Origin: Candidatus Woesearchaeota archaeon | Lineage (GTDB): Archaea > Nanobdellota > Nanobdellia > Woesearchaeales > JAHWIC01 | NCBI GenBank assembly: GCA_019322485.1 | Contig: JAHWIK010000029.1 | Location: 1-48,834 of the forward strand | DNA length: 48,834 bases | Reading direction: 5' to 3' | Part shown: in pieces, positions 18,425-26,923 of the stretch | How positions within the stretch are numbered: position 1 is the stretch's first letter | Layout: each line of letters begins with the position of its first letter | Made by a program: the position numbers and the translations under genes | The notes under the pieces: model-generated | What the model saw: only the letters and a program-made list of their open reading frames with translations | Told to the model about the DNA's origin: nothing | The model's database searches: none

Positions 18425-19375
18425 ATGAACCGAAAACAAACTTTACTAAAGGCATTCCAAAGGGGGCATTTGCTTACTTTAAAGAATAGATATTACAAAG
18501 CCTGGATACAGAAATTTATTGTTGATGAGACAAAGGGTGATATTGGAACTGGAGATATAACGAGCAATGCTGTGCTAGATAAGAATCCTGTTGCTAAGGC
18601 TGTGATAAGAACAAGAGAGCCAGGTGTTGTAGCTGGTGTTGAAGAAGCTAGTTTCCTGTATAAGAATTACGGATTAAAGGTAAAGCAATTCAAGAAGGAC
18701 GGGCAGTTAATGAAAAAAGGAGATAAGCTCCTTGAGCTTCAGGGTGGGGAGAAAGAGCTTCTCAAGCTTGAGCGTTCTGGCATTGATGTTTTGCAAAGAA
18801 TGAGCGGGATAGCTACTCTGACTTACGATTTAATCAGGAAAATTAAGGGCAGGGTGATGATTGCTCCAACAAGGAAAACACATTGGAGGTATATGGACAA
18901 AAAAGCAGTTTTTGATGGAGGGGGGCTGACACATAGGCTTGCTTTATGGGAGTCTATTCTTATAAAAGACAATCATTTAACTGCACTTGGAAAAGAGGGT
19001 GTGAGAGATGTTGTTGGTACTGCCTTGGAGCGCGCATGGAAGCAGAGAAAGAAAGGAATCTTTGTTGAGATTGAGGTGGATAATAAAAGGGATGCAATTA
19101 GGGCAGCAGAGAAGTTTAGGGAACTGCAGGAAAAATCTAATGGCAAGCCCTGCTTTGTAATGCTCGATAACATGAGTCCAAAGGAGATTAAAGGGGTTGT
19201 AGCTGAGCTGAAAAGAAGGAAGCTTTACAGTCATGTACTGCTTGAGGCATCTGGCGGGATAAACCCAGGCAATATTGAGGCATACTCAAAAACAAGGGTT
19301 GATGTCATGTCTTTGGGTTATCTTACGCATTCATCTAGGTCTCTAAATATTAAACAAGAGATTATAAGGAAATGA
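18425..19375 (+). CDS. nadC: Nicotinate-nucleotide pyrophosphorylase (quinolinate phosphoribosyltransferase)
   Basis: 316 residues, slightly long. GDIGTGDITSNAVL, RSGIDVLQRMSGIATLT, the basic phosphate site PTRKTHWRYMDKKAVFDGGG, HRLALWESILIKDNHL and a late VLLEASGGINPGNIEAYS are QPRTase marks. It joins quinolinate to PRPP, giving nicotinate mononucleotide and CO2. The ATG at 18425 lies one base after the nadA stop; an in-frame TTG at 18410 would add five residues and cannot be excluded. Its stop overlaps the nadB ATG (ATGA). Basic residues are slightly unlike bacterial forms but all contact motifs are present. Confidence 0.93.
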   Translation: MNRKQTLLKAFQRGHLLTLKNRYYKAWIQKFIVDETKGDIGTGDITSNAVLDKNPVAKAVIRTREPGVVAGVEEASFLYKNYGLKVKQFKKDGQLMKKGDKLLELQGGEKELLKLERSGIDVLQRMSGIATLTYDLIRKIKGRVMIAPTRKTHWRYMDKKAVFDGGGLTHRLALWESILIKDNHLTALGKEGVRDVVGTALERAWKQRKKGIFVEIEVDNKRDAIRAAEKFRELQEKSNGKPCFVMLDNMSPKEIKGVVAELKRRKLYSHVLLEASGGINPGNIEAYSKTRVDVMSLGYLTHSSRSLNIKQEIIRK

Positions 19376-20946
19376 AAAAAACTGATTTCCTGGTTATTGG
19401 TTCTGGTATAGCTGGTTTAAGCTTTGCATTAAAGGCATCAAAATTTGGAGATGTGACCATAATCACCAAGGATTGGGTCCAAGAGTCAAATACCTTTTTT
19501 GCGCAGGGCGGCCTGGCTGCTGTTTTTTCTAAAGACGACAGCTTTGAGCTGCATGTGAGGGATACCTTGAGGGCAGGTGATGGTCTTTGCAACAAGAAAG
19601 CAGCAGAGATTCTTATTAAAAATGCCCCTAAAGAGATAAAATGGCTGGAAAAGATTGGCGTAAGGTTTGACAGGAACGGCAGATTATCATTAAGCAAAGA
19701 AGCTGTCCATTCAAAAGCCAGGATTGTCCATTCCGGAGATATTACTGGAAGAGAGGTAGAGAATGTTTTGGTTAAGAACATTGGAAAGAATAAGAGGATA
19801 AGACTATACCAGAATCATATGGCAGTTGATTTGATTGTTGAGAAAAACAGATGTTTAGGTGCTTGTGTTCTTGATATTAAAAATAATAAATTGATTGATG
19901 TATTTGCCAAAGGGATTGTCTTGGCAACTGGCGGCATTGGCAGGATATATGCCAATACATGCAATCATGGGATTGCAACTGGCGATGGAATTGCTGCTGC
20001 GTATCTGGCAGGTGCTGAACTGCAGGATATGGAATTTATGCAGTTCCATCCAACTGGACTGTATAAATCTGACCCTACGTTTTTGATTTCTGAAACACTC
20101 AGGGGAGAAGGGGGTGTGTTAAAGAATAAGTATGGAAAGAGGTTTATGCCTGGCTATCACAGGGATGGCGATGTTGCTCCCAGGGATGTTGTATCTAAGT
20201 TCAGCTTGATTGAGATGAGAAAAACGAAAAGCAACTGTGTTTGGCTTGATGTTACTTCTCTTGGTTCTGCTTACTTAAAGAAAAGATTTCCAAATATACG
20301 CAAGGAATGCTTAGTGTATGGTGCAGATTTAGCAAAAGAACCAATACCAGTGGCACCAACAGCGCATTATATATGCGGCGGAGTAAGAACGAATCTAAAT
20401 GGGGAGACAAGCATAAAGAATCTTTATGCAATTGGTGAGGTTTCCTGTTCTGGCCTGCATGGTGCAGATAGGTTAGCTTCTAATTCATTGACTGATGGGC
20501 TTGTTTTTGGGACAAGATTAGTAAATAAGTTAAAAAAATCAATAAAAAAAGAAAAAATCAATATTAAAGAAATCATTAAATCAAAAAATCAATTAAAAAT
20601 AATCAAAAAATCAATTAAAAAAACAAAATCCCTCAAAAATAAACTGAAAGAATTAATGTGGGATAAGGTTGGGATTATAAGAAACAAAAAAGGCCTGAGT
20701 TCTGCTCTAAAAGACATCAAAAAAATTGAAAAAGAAACAGGCAGAATATTAAATGACGGAATAAACAAGGAAATTCTTGAGTTAAGAAATATGGTTATTG
20801 TTTCTAAAACAATAACAATGTCTGCTTTGGGAAGAAAAGAAAGCCGCGGGACGCATTTTATCGACGAGTATCCAATTAGAAATGACAGGTCCTGGCAGAA
20901 GCACAGTCTGATTAAAAAATCAGGGATTCTAAAGTTTTTTAAATAA
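19372..20946 (+). CDS. nadB: L-aspartate oxidase
   Basis: 524 residues. FAD-binding DFLVIGSGIAGLSFALKAS, FFAQGGLAAVFSKD, the substrate-loop TAHYICGGVRTNLNGETS and AIGEVSCSGLHGADRLASNS identify the succinate dehydrogenase/fumarate reductase flavoprotein family and the NadB branch. It oxidises aspartate to iminoaspartate for NadA. A Lys- and Ile-rich run (about residues 383-430) follows the active-site blocks and is coded in A-rich sequence; it fits the helical C-terminal region and may be a surface segment. ATGA overlap with nadC suggests coupled translation; topA follows after 19 bases. Confidence 0.95.
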   Translation: MKKTDFLVIGSGIAGLSFALKASKFGDVTIITKDWVQESNTFFAQGGLAAVFSKDDSFELHVRDTLRAGDGLCNKKAAEILIKNAPKEIKWLEKIGVRFDRNGRLSLSKEAVHSKARIVHSGDITGREVENVLVKNIGKNKRIRLYQNHMAVDLIVEKNRCLGACVLDIKNNKLIDVFAKGIVLATGGIGRIYANTCNHGIATGDGIAAAYLAGAELQDMEFMQFHPTGLYKSDPTFLISETLRGEGGVLKNKYGKRFMPGYHRDGDVAPRDVVSKFSLIEMRKTKSNCVWLDVTSLGSAYLKKRFPNIRKECLVYGADLAKEPIPVAPTAHYICGGVRTNLNGETSIKNLYAIGEVSCSGLHGADRLASNSLTDGLVFGTRLVNKLKKSIKKEKINIKEIIKSKNQLKIIKKSIKKTKSLKNKLKELMWDKVGIIRNKKGLSSALKDIKKIEKETGRILNDGINKEILELRNMVIVSKTITMSALGRKESRGTHFIDEYPIRNDRSWQKHSLIKKSGILKFFK

Positions 20947-20965
20947 ACATTGGTTTTCAAAAAAT

Positions 20966-23182
20966 ATGTATCAATTAATCATCTGCGAAAAACCAAATGC
21001 TGCGAAGAAGATAGCAGATGCGTTGGCAGATAATAAGGCAACCAAGAGGTCTACAAGGGATAAAGTACCTTATTATGAATTAACTCATGAGGGCAAAAGG
21101 ATTGTTGTTGCTTGTGCAGTAGGCCACTTATACGGCTTGAAGCAGAGGGAGGGGAAAAAGTCAGAATACCCTGTGTTTGACATTGAATGGGCGCCTACAG
21201 CAGACATCAGCAAGAAGTCAGCTTTCTCAAGGAAATACCTTTTCAACATAAAAAGACTGGCTAAGGATGCTGATTCTTTTATTATTGCAACAGATTATGA
21301 TATTGAGGGTGAGGTAATTGGCCTTAATGTTGTAAAGTATGCCTGCAAACAGAAAGATGCAAAGAGGATGAAGTTTTCAACCTTGACAAAGGATGACCTT
21401 ACCAAGGCTTATAATGATGCATCGCCTCATCTAGACTGGCCACAGGCTAATGCAGGAGAAGCAAGGCATAAGATGGACTGGTTCTTTGGCATTAATCTGT
21501 CGAGAGCGCTAACTGCTTCGATAAAATCAATAGGCGCTTTCAAACTAATGTCAACTGGCCGTGTTCAAGGCCCTGCATTAAAGCTTGTTGTTGACAAAGA
21601 AAAGGAAATAAAGGCATTCAAGCCAGTACCTTACTGGGAGATACAGCTTAATGGGGAGATAAATAAAGGTATTATTACAGCCTTGCACGAATTAGGCAAG
21701 ATATTTGACTCAAAAAAAGCAGAAGAAATCTATAAGAAATGCAAGGGAGAGAAAACAGCTAAGGTTACAAAAGTAGAGAAAAAACAATTTAACTCAATGC
21801 CTCCGGTTCCTTTTGATTTGACTTCTTTACAGATTGAGGCTCATAAATGCTTGGGAATTTCTCCTAAAAACACACTTTCAACAGCCCAGGAGCTTTACAC
21901 TGGAGGATATATCTCTTATCCAAGAACCTCAAGCCAGCAATTGCCTAAGGAGATAGGCTATAAAAAGATACTAACTAAATTATCCAGGCAAGAACAATAT
22001 GGGAAAGAGACTGCGTTCTTGCTTAAGAAGGCAAGTCTTGCACCAAATAACGGCAAGAAGACAGACCCTGCGCATCCTGCTATATATCCTACTGGAATAA
22101 TCCCTAAATTCAAGAATGATTACTCTAAGAGAGTATATGATTTAGTTGTAAGGAGGTTCTTTGCTACGTTTGGTGACCCAGCAACAAGAGAGACAATGGT
22201 TGTAAACCTGGACTGCAATAAAGAAAACTTCATTGCAAAAGGAACCACAACTATTGAAAAGGGCTGGTTTGAGCTTTACGGCAGGTATGTGATGCTTAAA
22301 GAGGAGGAGTTGCCTCCAATAAAAGAAGGGGACATATGCAATATCAAAAAGCTTGACAAGCTTGACAAGCAAACAACTCCTCCAAAAAGATATACAGAAG
22401 CTTCTTTGATTAAGGCTTTGGAAAAGGAAAATCTTGGAACAAAGGCAACAAGAGCTTCAATAATAGAAACCTTGTATAATCGAGGATTTATTGATGCAAA
22501 AGCAATTCGAGCTACAGAGCTTGGAATAAGAACAGAGGAAACTCTTGAAAAACATTCTCCTAAGATTGTAGAGCCTGCTTTGACAAGGCACTTTGAGGAA
22601 GAGATGGAAGGAATAAGGGAAGGGAAGTATAAGCCAGAGGAGGTTATTGCAGAATCAAGGAAAGCAGTAACAGATATTGTTGGCGAGTTTAACAAGCACC
22701 TTAAGGAGATTGGTGAGGAGCTTCTAAAGGCAAACAAGGAAACAAGGAATGTGATGACTTATGTTGGAAAGTGCCCCAACTGCAAGACTGGAGAACTATA
22801 TATAAGAAGGGGGAAATTCGGACAGTTTATCTCCTGCAATAAATATCCTGACTGCAAAACCCTTTTTTCTATACCGCAAAATCTGGTGAGACCAACTAAA
22901 GAACTTTGCGAGAACTGCGGGATGCCAAAGGTGCAGATTATTAAGAAAAGGAAAGGACCTCAGATTGCATGCATCAATCCAAAGTGCCCTGCAAAGCTCA
23001 AGGATTATTCTCCAGAGAAGCTTAAGGAAATGGAGGATATTGAATCAGGAAAAACAGTCAGGAAATGCCCTAAGTGCGGTGAAGGCACACTAAAGGTAAG
23101 GCGTTCTGTTTATGGCTCTTTTATTGCTTGCGATAGATACCCTAAGTGCAGATATACTGAAAGATTGGAAGAAGGAAAGTAA
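20966..23182 (+). CDS. topA: DNA topoisomerase I (type IA)
   Basis: 738 residues. The TOPRIM domain opens with LIICEKPNAAKKIADAL and has FIIATDYDIEGEVIGLNVV with the Mg-binding Asp pair. Tyr318 in GGYISYPRTSSQQLP is the catalytic nucleophile. The C-terminus carries three zinc fingers: CPNCKTGELYIRRGKFGQF..., CENCGMP...CINPKC and CPKCGEGTLKVRRSVYGSF.... It cuts and reseals one strand to relax negative supercoils. It sits last in the nad operon or just behind it (19-base gap, no clear ribosome-binding site or terminator). It converges on the minus-strand cluster, with stops one base apart. Confidence 0.95.
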   Translation: MYQLIICEKPNAAKKIADALADNKATKRSTRDKVPYYELTHEGKRIVVACAVGHLYGLKQREGKKSEYPVFDIEWAPTADISKKSAFSRKYLFNIKRLAKDADSFIIATDYDIEGEVIGLNVVKYACKQKDAKRMKFSTLTKDDLTKAYNDASPHLDWPQANAGEARHKMDWFFGINLSRALTASIKSIGAFKLMSTGRVQGPALKLVVDKEKEIKAFKPVPYWEIQLNGEINKGIITALHELGKIFDSKKAEEIYKKCKGEKTAKVTKVEKKQFNSMPPVPFDLTSLQIEAHKCLGISPKNTLSTAQELYTGGYISYPRTSSQQLPKEIGYKKILTKLSRQEQYGKETAFLLKKASLAPNNGKKTDPAHPAIYPTGIIPKFKNDYSKRVYDLVVRRFFATFGDPATRETMVVNLDCNKENFIAKGTTTIEKGWFELYGRYVMLKEEELPPIKEGDICNIKKLDKLDKQTTPPKRYTEASLIKALEKENLGTKATRASIIETLYNRGFIDAKAIRATELGIRTEETLEKHSPKIVEPALTRHFEEEMEGIREGKYKPEEVIAESRKAVTDIVGEFNKHLKEIGEELLKANKETRNVMTYVGKCPNCKTGELYIRRGKFGQFISCNKYPDCKTLFSIPQNLVRPTKELCENCGMPKVQIIKKRKGPQIACINPKCPAKLKDYSPEKLKEMEDIESGKTVRKCPKCGEGTLKVRRSVYGSFIACDRYPKCRYTERLEEGK

Positions 23183-23183
23183 T

Positions 23184-24296
23184 CTAATCTTTTACTTCTA
23201 CTAGGGATTTTAACATATCAAAGTCTCCACTAACCATTGTTCTTAATTCCTCTCCTGATACATGTATTTCTAGATTAGCAACATTCAATACATCTGAGTT
23301 TTTTCCTAAGTCAAGGGTATCGATTATATGGATCTTTTTCTTATCTATCCATTCTTCATAATCTTTTATATTTTTGTCATCAACAAAAATAAGAGGTGCA
23401 TTTAATTCAGCAGCATACAAAGCCGCCATCAGGGATGAATCCTCATTATCAAAACCGATTAATACAATGTCCTGGTATTTTTCCCAGAAAGAAAAATAAT
23501 CTTCTTCTCTAAAAGCTAGTTGTTTAATAACAAATCCAGGCGCTTGTCCTGAAACAGTGCCAAAGACCAGTGCGTTTATTGAGCCGTGTTCAACCAAAAC
23601 AGTTCTGATTTTACTCGCTTCTATGTTAGCTGCCTGGGGGATCGCATATACTATATACTTATACTCTCTAAGGGTCCCTTGGTCATTCCACATGGTAACT
23701 GGTATGAGGCTTATGGTTTCCCTCCAGTCCATAAGTTTGTAGCGCATAATGAAAACAGCATCTGCAGGATAACTGTCAGTGTTTTTTTGGTTATCTCCAG
23801 CTATTATTACCTCTTTAAAGAATATTGAAGCGCATGTTCCACGACCTTCAATCAGAAGGTCAAGAGGCCTGGCTATGAACTGGGTGCATATGAAATGAGG
23901 GTAGCTTTCAAGACAGACACGCGCATAGGTTGAGTCTATTATATTGTTTCCTTCAAGTACGAATATGTTCTCTTCAACACCGCTTGTCAGGATGTCCCTT
24001 ACCTCAGGATATTCGTCTATTTGAGAGCTTCCCAGCACCTCAACACGTTGGCTAAGGTCAATAAAGCATATATCCTTTCCTTTTGGCAGCTCAAGCCTTT
24101 GGGTTTCAGTTACACCCACTGGCACACTTTCTTCAACAATCTCTTGTATGTCGCTCTTCATCTCAACGATTGATAGCTGTTCCCGCTTTACCCTAATCTG
24201 CTGTACTCCCCTAAAGCCAAATACTATAATCAGGGCAATAAAAATTAATACAAACATTTTTTTCAAAAGGTCTGCTGAGACTTGAGCTTTCTTCAT
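23184..24296 (-). CDS. Surface/pilin-like protein with class III signal sequence
   Basis: 370 residues. The short leader MKKAQVSADLLKKMFVLIFI has the KKAQ class III processing site followed by a hydrophobic helix, like the protein at 7302-8186. The exposed part is acidic, contains four Cys and has a Rossmann-like second half (about 240-360; DIVLIGFDNEDSSLMAALY, APLIFVDDKN). No known catalytic motif was seen. It lies three bases after the stop of the Cys-rich gene upstream, so both belong to one operon. Probably an extracellular component built by or added to a pilus-like assembly; role unknown. Confidence 0.75.
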   Translation of the reverse strand: MKKAQVSADLLKKMFVLIFIALIIVFGFRGVQQIRVKREQLSIVEMKSDIQEIVEESVPVGVTETQRLELPKGKDICFIDLSQRVEVLGSSQIDEYPEVRDILTSGVEENIFVLEGNNIIDSTYARVCLESYPHFICTQFIARPLDLLIEGRGTCASIFFKEVIIAGDNQKNTDSYPADAVFIMRYKLMDWRETISLIPVTMWNDQGTLREYKYIVYAIPQAANIEASKIRTVLVEHGSINALVFGTVSGQAPGFVIKQLAFREEDYFSFWEKYQDIVLIGFDNEDSSLMAALYAAELNAPLIFVDDKNIKDYEEWIDKKKIHIIDTLDLGKNSDVLNVANLEIHVSGEELRTMVSGDFDMLKSLVEVKD

Positions 24297-24299
24297 CTT

Positions 24300-26264
24300 T
24301 TATTCTAAGCTGACGTCGTAGATTACGTCTACATCCCTTAGGCTGCGCCATTTGCCCTTATAGCAGGTATATTCTACCAGAAGATCTTCTAAAATAACAT
24401 TACTTCTGAAATTCCAGGTCTCTTCAAAATCATCACCGCAGCATCTTGTGGTGCCTGTTACAGTTCCTTCTGGAATTTCTGGTGCCCAGCAGTTGGTTTG
24501 ATGGTCAGTAAGGCACGGAGGCCCGCAGAGTAATGCGCTTAGGTCAGGCTCGTCACTGCACACCTGCGTTCCTGGGTCGCAAACAAGACCAGCCTGGCAG
24601 CCATCTTGCTTGTACTTGCAATCTCTGCAGTTGCATGATTCAGTGCTTTCACATATATCATTATCAATACATGGAAGGTTTAGAATGCATTCTGTGTGGC
24701 AGTTTCCGTCATCACATCTTACCATCCCTCTAGGACATCCGCAGTCATCATCATCAACATCAGTTGCATCATCACAGTCATTATCTATTCCATCACCACA
24801 GCTTATCTCATCAATTTCTGAGGGGGAGGTTAGAGCTGCTTCATTTGGGCATAAATCACAGCCGTCTGGGGTGCCGTCACCATCAGTATCTGGGCCGTCT
24901 GGACCATCACATATATCTACTTCATCACAAACAGTATCTGAATCTGAATCAAGGCAGCAGCCATTTAGTATAAATTCAAGGCCAGGTATAAACTCAAGAC
25001 CAGCATCATAATGGCAGTTAGTGCCGCAGCTTATTTCGCATTCATCTTGGCTGCAGAAATTAAGCCATCCAGCACCACATTGATCACAAGCAGTGCATAA
25101 TTCTGCTCCGCACTTGGGGTCAAGATTTAAAGGGGGTGTTCCAGGGTCATCAGTCCCACAATAATAATTAGTGTCATCACATTCTGCGCAACCGAAATCA
25201 TCACAGAAGCCATCTCCATCATTATCCATGCCATCATTACAATCAGCAAGTGTGTTTTCAGTGTCACATGCATCAGGTATAGTATCTCTATCACCATCAT
25301 GGGTTGCTAGACATTCTGGTGCAGCACAGTTATCAGCTTTTATGTCCCTTGAGCAAGGGTCATCAGGAAATTGGTCGCAGATATCATCATAGCCATCTCC
25401 ATCTGTATCGTCTGCAAATGGCTCAAGCCCGCAGTCACACCAGCATGGTTCAGGCAGTCCTAGACAGCAGTCAGCAGTAGTACATTCTGCATCACCACAA
25501 CCACTGCAATCCATGGTGCAATTTGTGAAATCAAAGTAATAGCCTTGATAGCAGCCATCACCTCTGTCAGCACCGTTTGCATCACAATCCCTTTCTCCAG
25601 TACATTCCAGGAAAGAAGAACGCCCGCATTGAGGCGGCTCACAAGCTGTACAAGCTCCTGCTACAGGGTCATACGTATTTAAGCATGTTTGGTTTACATC
25701 AGTGTCACAAGCCCAACTGGATCCTTCACAAGTACAATTTGTTCCTTCTGTGCATTCCCTAAATGAATCCGGGCATCCAATAACCCTGCAGCATATTTTG
25801 GTATTGAATGGGTTAGAATCACAATCAGATAGATGTGAATTGCTTTCCTGGGCTATTGTTGCTAAACATGTTTGGTATCCTGCTTGTTCGCAGGTTTGGC
25901 CGTCTACATAGGTGCACTCTATCTGGTTGGAACCTGCTGATAAACATACATTGGTAAGTCCTGGATCTGTTACTGTACTCTTTGCTGCATGGGAGTTTTC
26001 AGCAGCATAAAGTTTTACGACGGTTTGATAATTTCCGCTGCAATCAGTTCCTAGGTTATATACTCCTGAGCAGCATACTTTATGTTGGTAGATATCACCT
26101 ATTGCAGCATGTGAGCCACCTGGAGCATCTATTGTATAAAGAGAAAAAGGAACAATGCCAGTTGCGCAGGTATCTGCTATAGTGCATTGCAGTTCTGCTC
26201 TGGCTGAAAAAGAAGATATAATAATAAAATTTGCAAATATTAGCAATAAAATAACTTTTTTCAT
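24300..26264 (-). CDS. Secreted Cys-rich protein with TSP3/Ca-binding repeats
   Basis: 654 residues. Signal peptide about 1-24 (start MKKVILLLIFANF). The mature chain has more than 70 Cys, with at least four TSP3-type Ca loops of the DTDGDGYDD / DGDRDTIPDACDTE / DGMDNDGDGFCDDFGC / DSDSDTVCDEVDICD kind. A Cys-rich block (about 540-600) precedes a C-terminal beta-like domain (about 600-654). The same Cys/TSP3 style is used by the giant subtilase. There is no transmembrane tail, so it is probably free or held by other surface proteins. Middle gene of an operon with the 169-residue and the class III-signal proteins. Confidence 0.8.
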   Translation of the reverse strand: MKKVILLLIFANFIIISSFSARAELQCTIADTCATGIVPFSLYTIDAPGGSHAAIGDIYQHKVCCSGVYNLGTDCSGNYQTVVKLYAAENSHAAKSTVTDPGLTNVCLSAGSNQIECTYVDGQTCEQAGYQTCLATIAQESNSHLSDCDSNPFNTKICCRVIGCPDSFRECTEGTNCTCEGSSWACDTDVNQTCLNTYDPVAGACTACEPPQCGRSSFLECTGERDCDANGADRGDGCYQGYYFDFTNCTMDCSGCGDAECTTADCCLGLPEPCWCDCGLEPFADDTDGDGYDDICDQFPDDPCSRDIKADNCAAPECLATHDGDRDTIPDACDTENTLADCNDGMDNDGDGFCDDFGCAECDDTNYYCGTDDPGTPPLNLDPKCGAELCTACDQCGAGWLNFCSQDECEISCGTNCHYDAGLEFIPGLEFILNGCCLDSDSDTVCDEVDICDGPDGPDTDGDGTPDGCDLCPNEAALTSPSEIDEISCGDGIDNDCDDATDVDDDDCGCPRGMVRCDDGNCHTECILNLPCIDNDICESTESCNCRDCKYKQDGCQAGLVCDPGTQVCSDEPDLSALLCGPPCLTDHQTNCWAPEIPEGTVTGTTRCCGDDFEETWNFRSNVILEDLLVEYTCYKGKWRSLRDVDVIYDVSLE

Positions 26265-26289
26265 AGGAATTTCTTCTTTTTTATGATAT

Positions 26290-26799
26290 CTACTTTGGTG
26301 TTATGGGTTTTATTGGAGTTGATTCTGGCGGGGCTGCTTCTGGCTTGGTTTCTCTTCCAGGCGGTCTTGAAGCTACTGGTCTTTGGATTGCTGGCCTGGG
26401 CTGTTCTGCAGGCTTTGATTCTTTCCTTTTTTTATGAAGATGAAGTGCAATACCAGTTATTACAAATGCTATTCCAATGGCTAGTGAGATTAGCAATATA
26501 GTTTCAGTTTCCAAAGATATCCCTTTTAATCGGTCTGTGATAGAGGGGCCTTCCAGCACATACTTTCTGTATTCCTGCAGGTTTGAGATGCCGTCATTGT
26601 CATGGTCAAGCCTTGCATCATTCACATCCCATCTTGTGCCGTGAGCATTTTCCCATTCATCAGTCATGCCGTCATTATCATAATCAAAGAGAGATGGGTC
26701 TTGGTCATCAGGTATGCCGTCTTTGTCAAGGTCTACAGAATAAGCTGGCTGTGCAAGTAATACAAACATAACTACTATTAACCAAATGCTGTATTTCAT
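26290..26799 (-). CDS. Secreted Ca-binding (EF-hand/TSP3-like) single-pass membrane protein
   Basis: 169 residues. Signal peptide 1-21, then three Asp-rich loops: DLDKDGIPDDQDPSLFDYDND, DGMTDEWENAHGT and LDHDNDGISNLQEYRKYV; these match Ca-binding loops and the LQEY helix found in bacterial surface repeats. A transmembrane helix follows (about 100-122, ETETILLISLAIGIAFVITG), then a basic, Pro-rich cytosolic tail (about 125-169). First gene of the 26799-23184 operon: a TATA element (TTTATATATAGG, 26834-26846, minus strand) and GAGGATATA before the ATG predict a short leader. Confidence 0.78.
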   Translation of the reverse strand: MKYSIWLIVVMFVLLAQPAYSVDLDKDGIPDDQDPSLFDYDNDGMTDEWENAHGTRWDVNDARLDHDNDGISNLQEYRKYVLEGPSITDRLKGISLETETILLISLAIGIAFVITGIALHLHKKRKESKPAEQPRPAIQRPVASRPPGRETKPEAAPPESTPIKPITPK

Positions 26800-26833
26800 T
26801 ATATCCTCTTTTTTAATTAATATTCACTGATTC

Positions 26834-26846
26834 CTATATATAAACT
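26834..26846 (-). promoter_or_regulatory. TATA box of the 26799-23184 operon
   Basis: TTTATATATAGG on the minus strand, about 40 bases before the ATG at 26799, followed by GAGGATATA as ribosome-binding site. Confidence 0.5.
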
Positions 26847-26877
26847 TTGCGAATACTTTGTTAAATAAAAGCGAAGG

Positions 26878-26889
26878 TTTTAAATATAA
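26878..26889 (+). promoter_or_regulatory. Likely TATA box of the tail-fibre-like gene
   Basis: TTTTAAATATAA lies about 40 bases before the ATG at 26924, giving a leader that contains AAGGTGA at 26914-26920, a good ribosome-binding site. A second A+T element, 26899-26911, is an alternative. Confidence 0.45.
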
Positions 26890-26923
26890 TTGTCATTATT
26901 TATATTTAAAAAAAGGTGAATAA

